From assembly GCA_009602735.1 (NCBI GenBank), contig WELA01012722.1, forward strand, positions 90,682-121,248: 30,567 nt of DNA, read 5' to 3'. This stretch comes from Mesotaenium endlicherianum (lineage: Eukaryota; Streptophyta; Zygnematophyceae; Zygnematales; Mesotaeniaceae). This document shows, piece after piece, positions 30,556 through 30,567 of the stretch. Below the pieces are notes generated by a model. That model had not been told where the DNA came from and did no database searches. It was given only the letters and a program-made list of their open reading frames with translations. Made by a program: the position numbers and the translations under genes. Positions within the stretch are counted from its first letter, which is position 1, and each line of letters begins with the position of its first letter.

Positions 30556-30567
30556 GGGGGGGGGGGG
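30556..30567. repeat. Poly-G tract at the right window edge
   Basis: Twelve G close the window, mirroring the G13 at its start. Confidence 0.8.

Overview
The window is nuclear DNA of a streptophyte, either a charophyte-type green alga or an early-diverging land plant; I cannot narrow it further. The reasons are plant-type profilin, pinin and CBP80, a 135-residue plant-type eL27, spliceosomal GT-AG introns with plant-like phases, and a chromodomain Ty3/gypsy element primed by initiator tRNA-Met. Nothing bacterial or organellar was seen. Both window ends are runs of 12-13 G, as at assembly-gap edges.

Bases 1-10,100 are a compact housekeeping block of four multi-exon genes. The nuclear cap-binding subunit CBP80 (minus, 5' half only, leaving the window on the left) lies head to head with pinin (plus, about 10 exons). 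Pinin is followed by a tail-to-tail profilin gene (minus, 3 exons), which lies head to head with the ribosomal protein eL27 gene (plus, 4 exons, one apparent GC-AG intron). CBP80 and pinin are both nuclear mRNA-processing proteins and share a promoter interval of about 400 bp. The introns of these two genes are full of simple repeats.

Bases 11,900-27,000 are an accessory, repeat-rich block. A plus-strand gene of unknown function (zinc-ribbon exon, large main exon, and a further exon repeating an EGRxLMKAAR motif) faces a decayed minus-strand gene. The decayed gene carries GDG, FFLGGNYKF and LHLLL motifs of a widespread, poorly characterised transposase-like family. It is broken by two in-frame stops and at least three frameshifts. 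An apparently young and structurally complete chromovirus (15,897-22,576, LTRs 503 bp with 3 differences, GCCAC target duplication) is inserted in the same orientation inside its reading frame. The convergent pair may be the remains of an undescribed two-gene DNA transposon, but I found no terminal inverted repeats. Beyond it are a cluster of CAGCYTGCTGA repeats, about 2.3 copies of a 365-bp satellite-like repeat, and A+T-rich DNA with short hairpins and a possible coding relic.

Bases 28,000-30,567 hold the 5' exons of a probable type II membrane protein of the plant Golgi-type SAM-methyltransferase superfamily. Its catalytic domain is not visible and probably lies beyond the right edge. The final kilobase is degenerate CACTCCCTC-type simple repeat.
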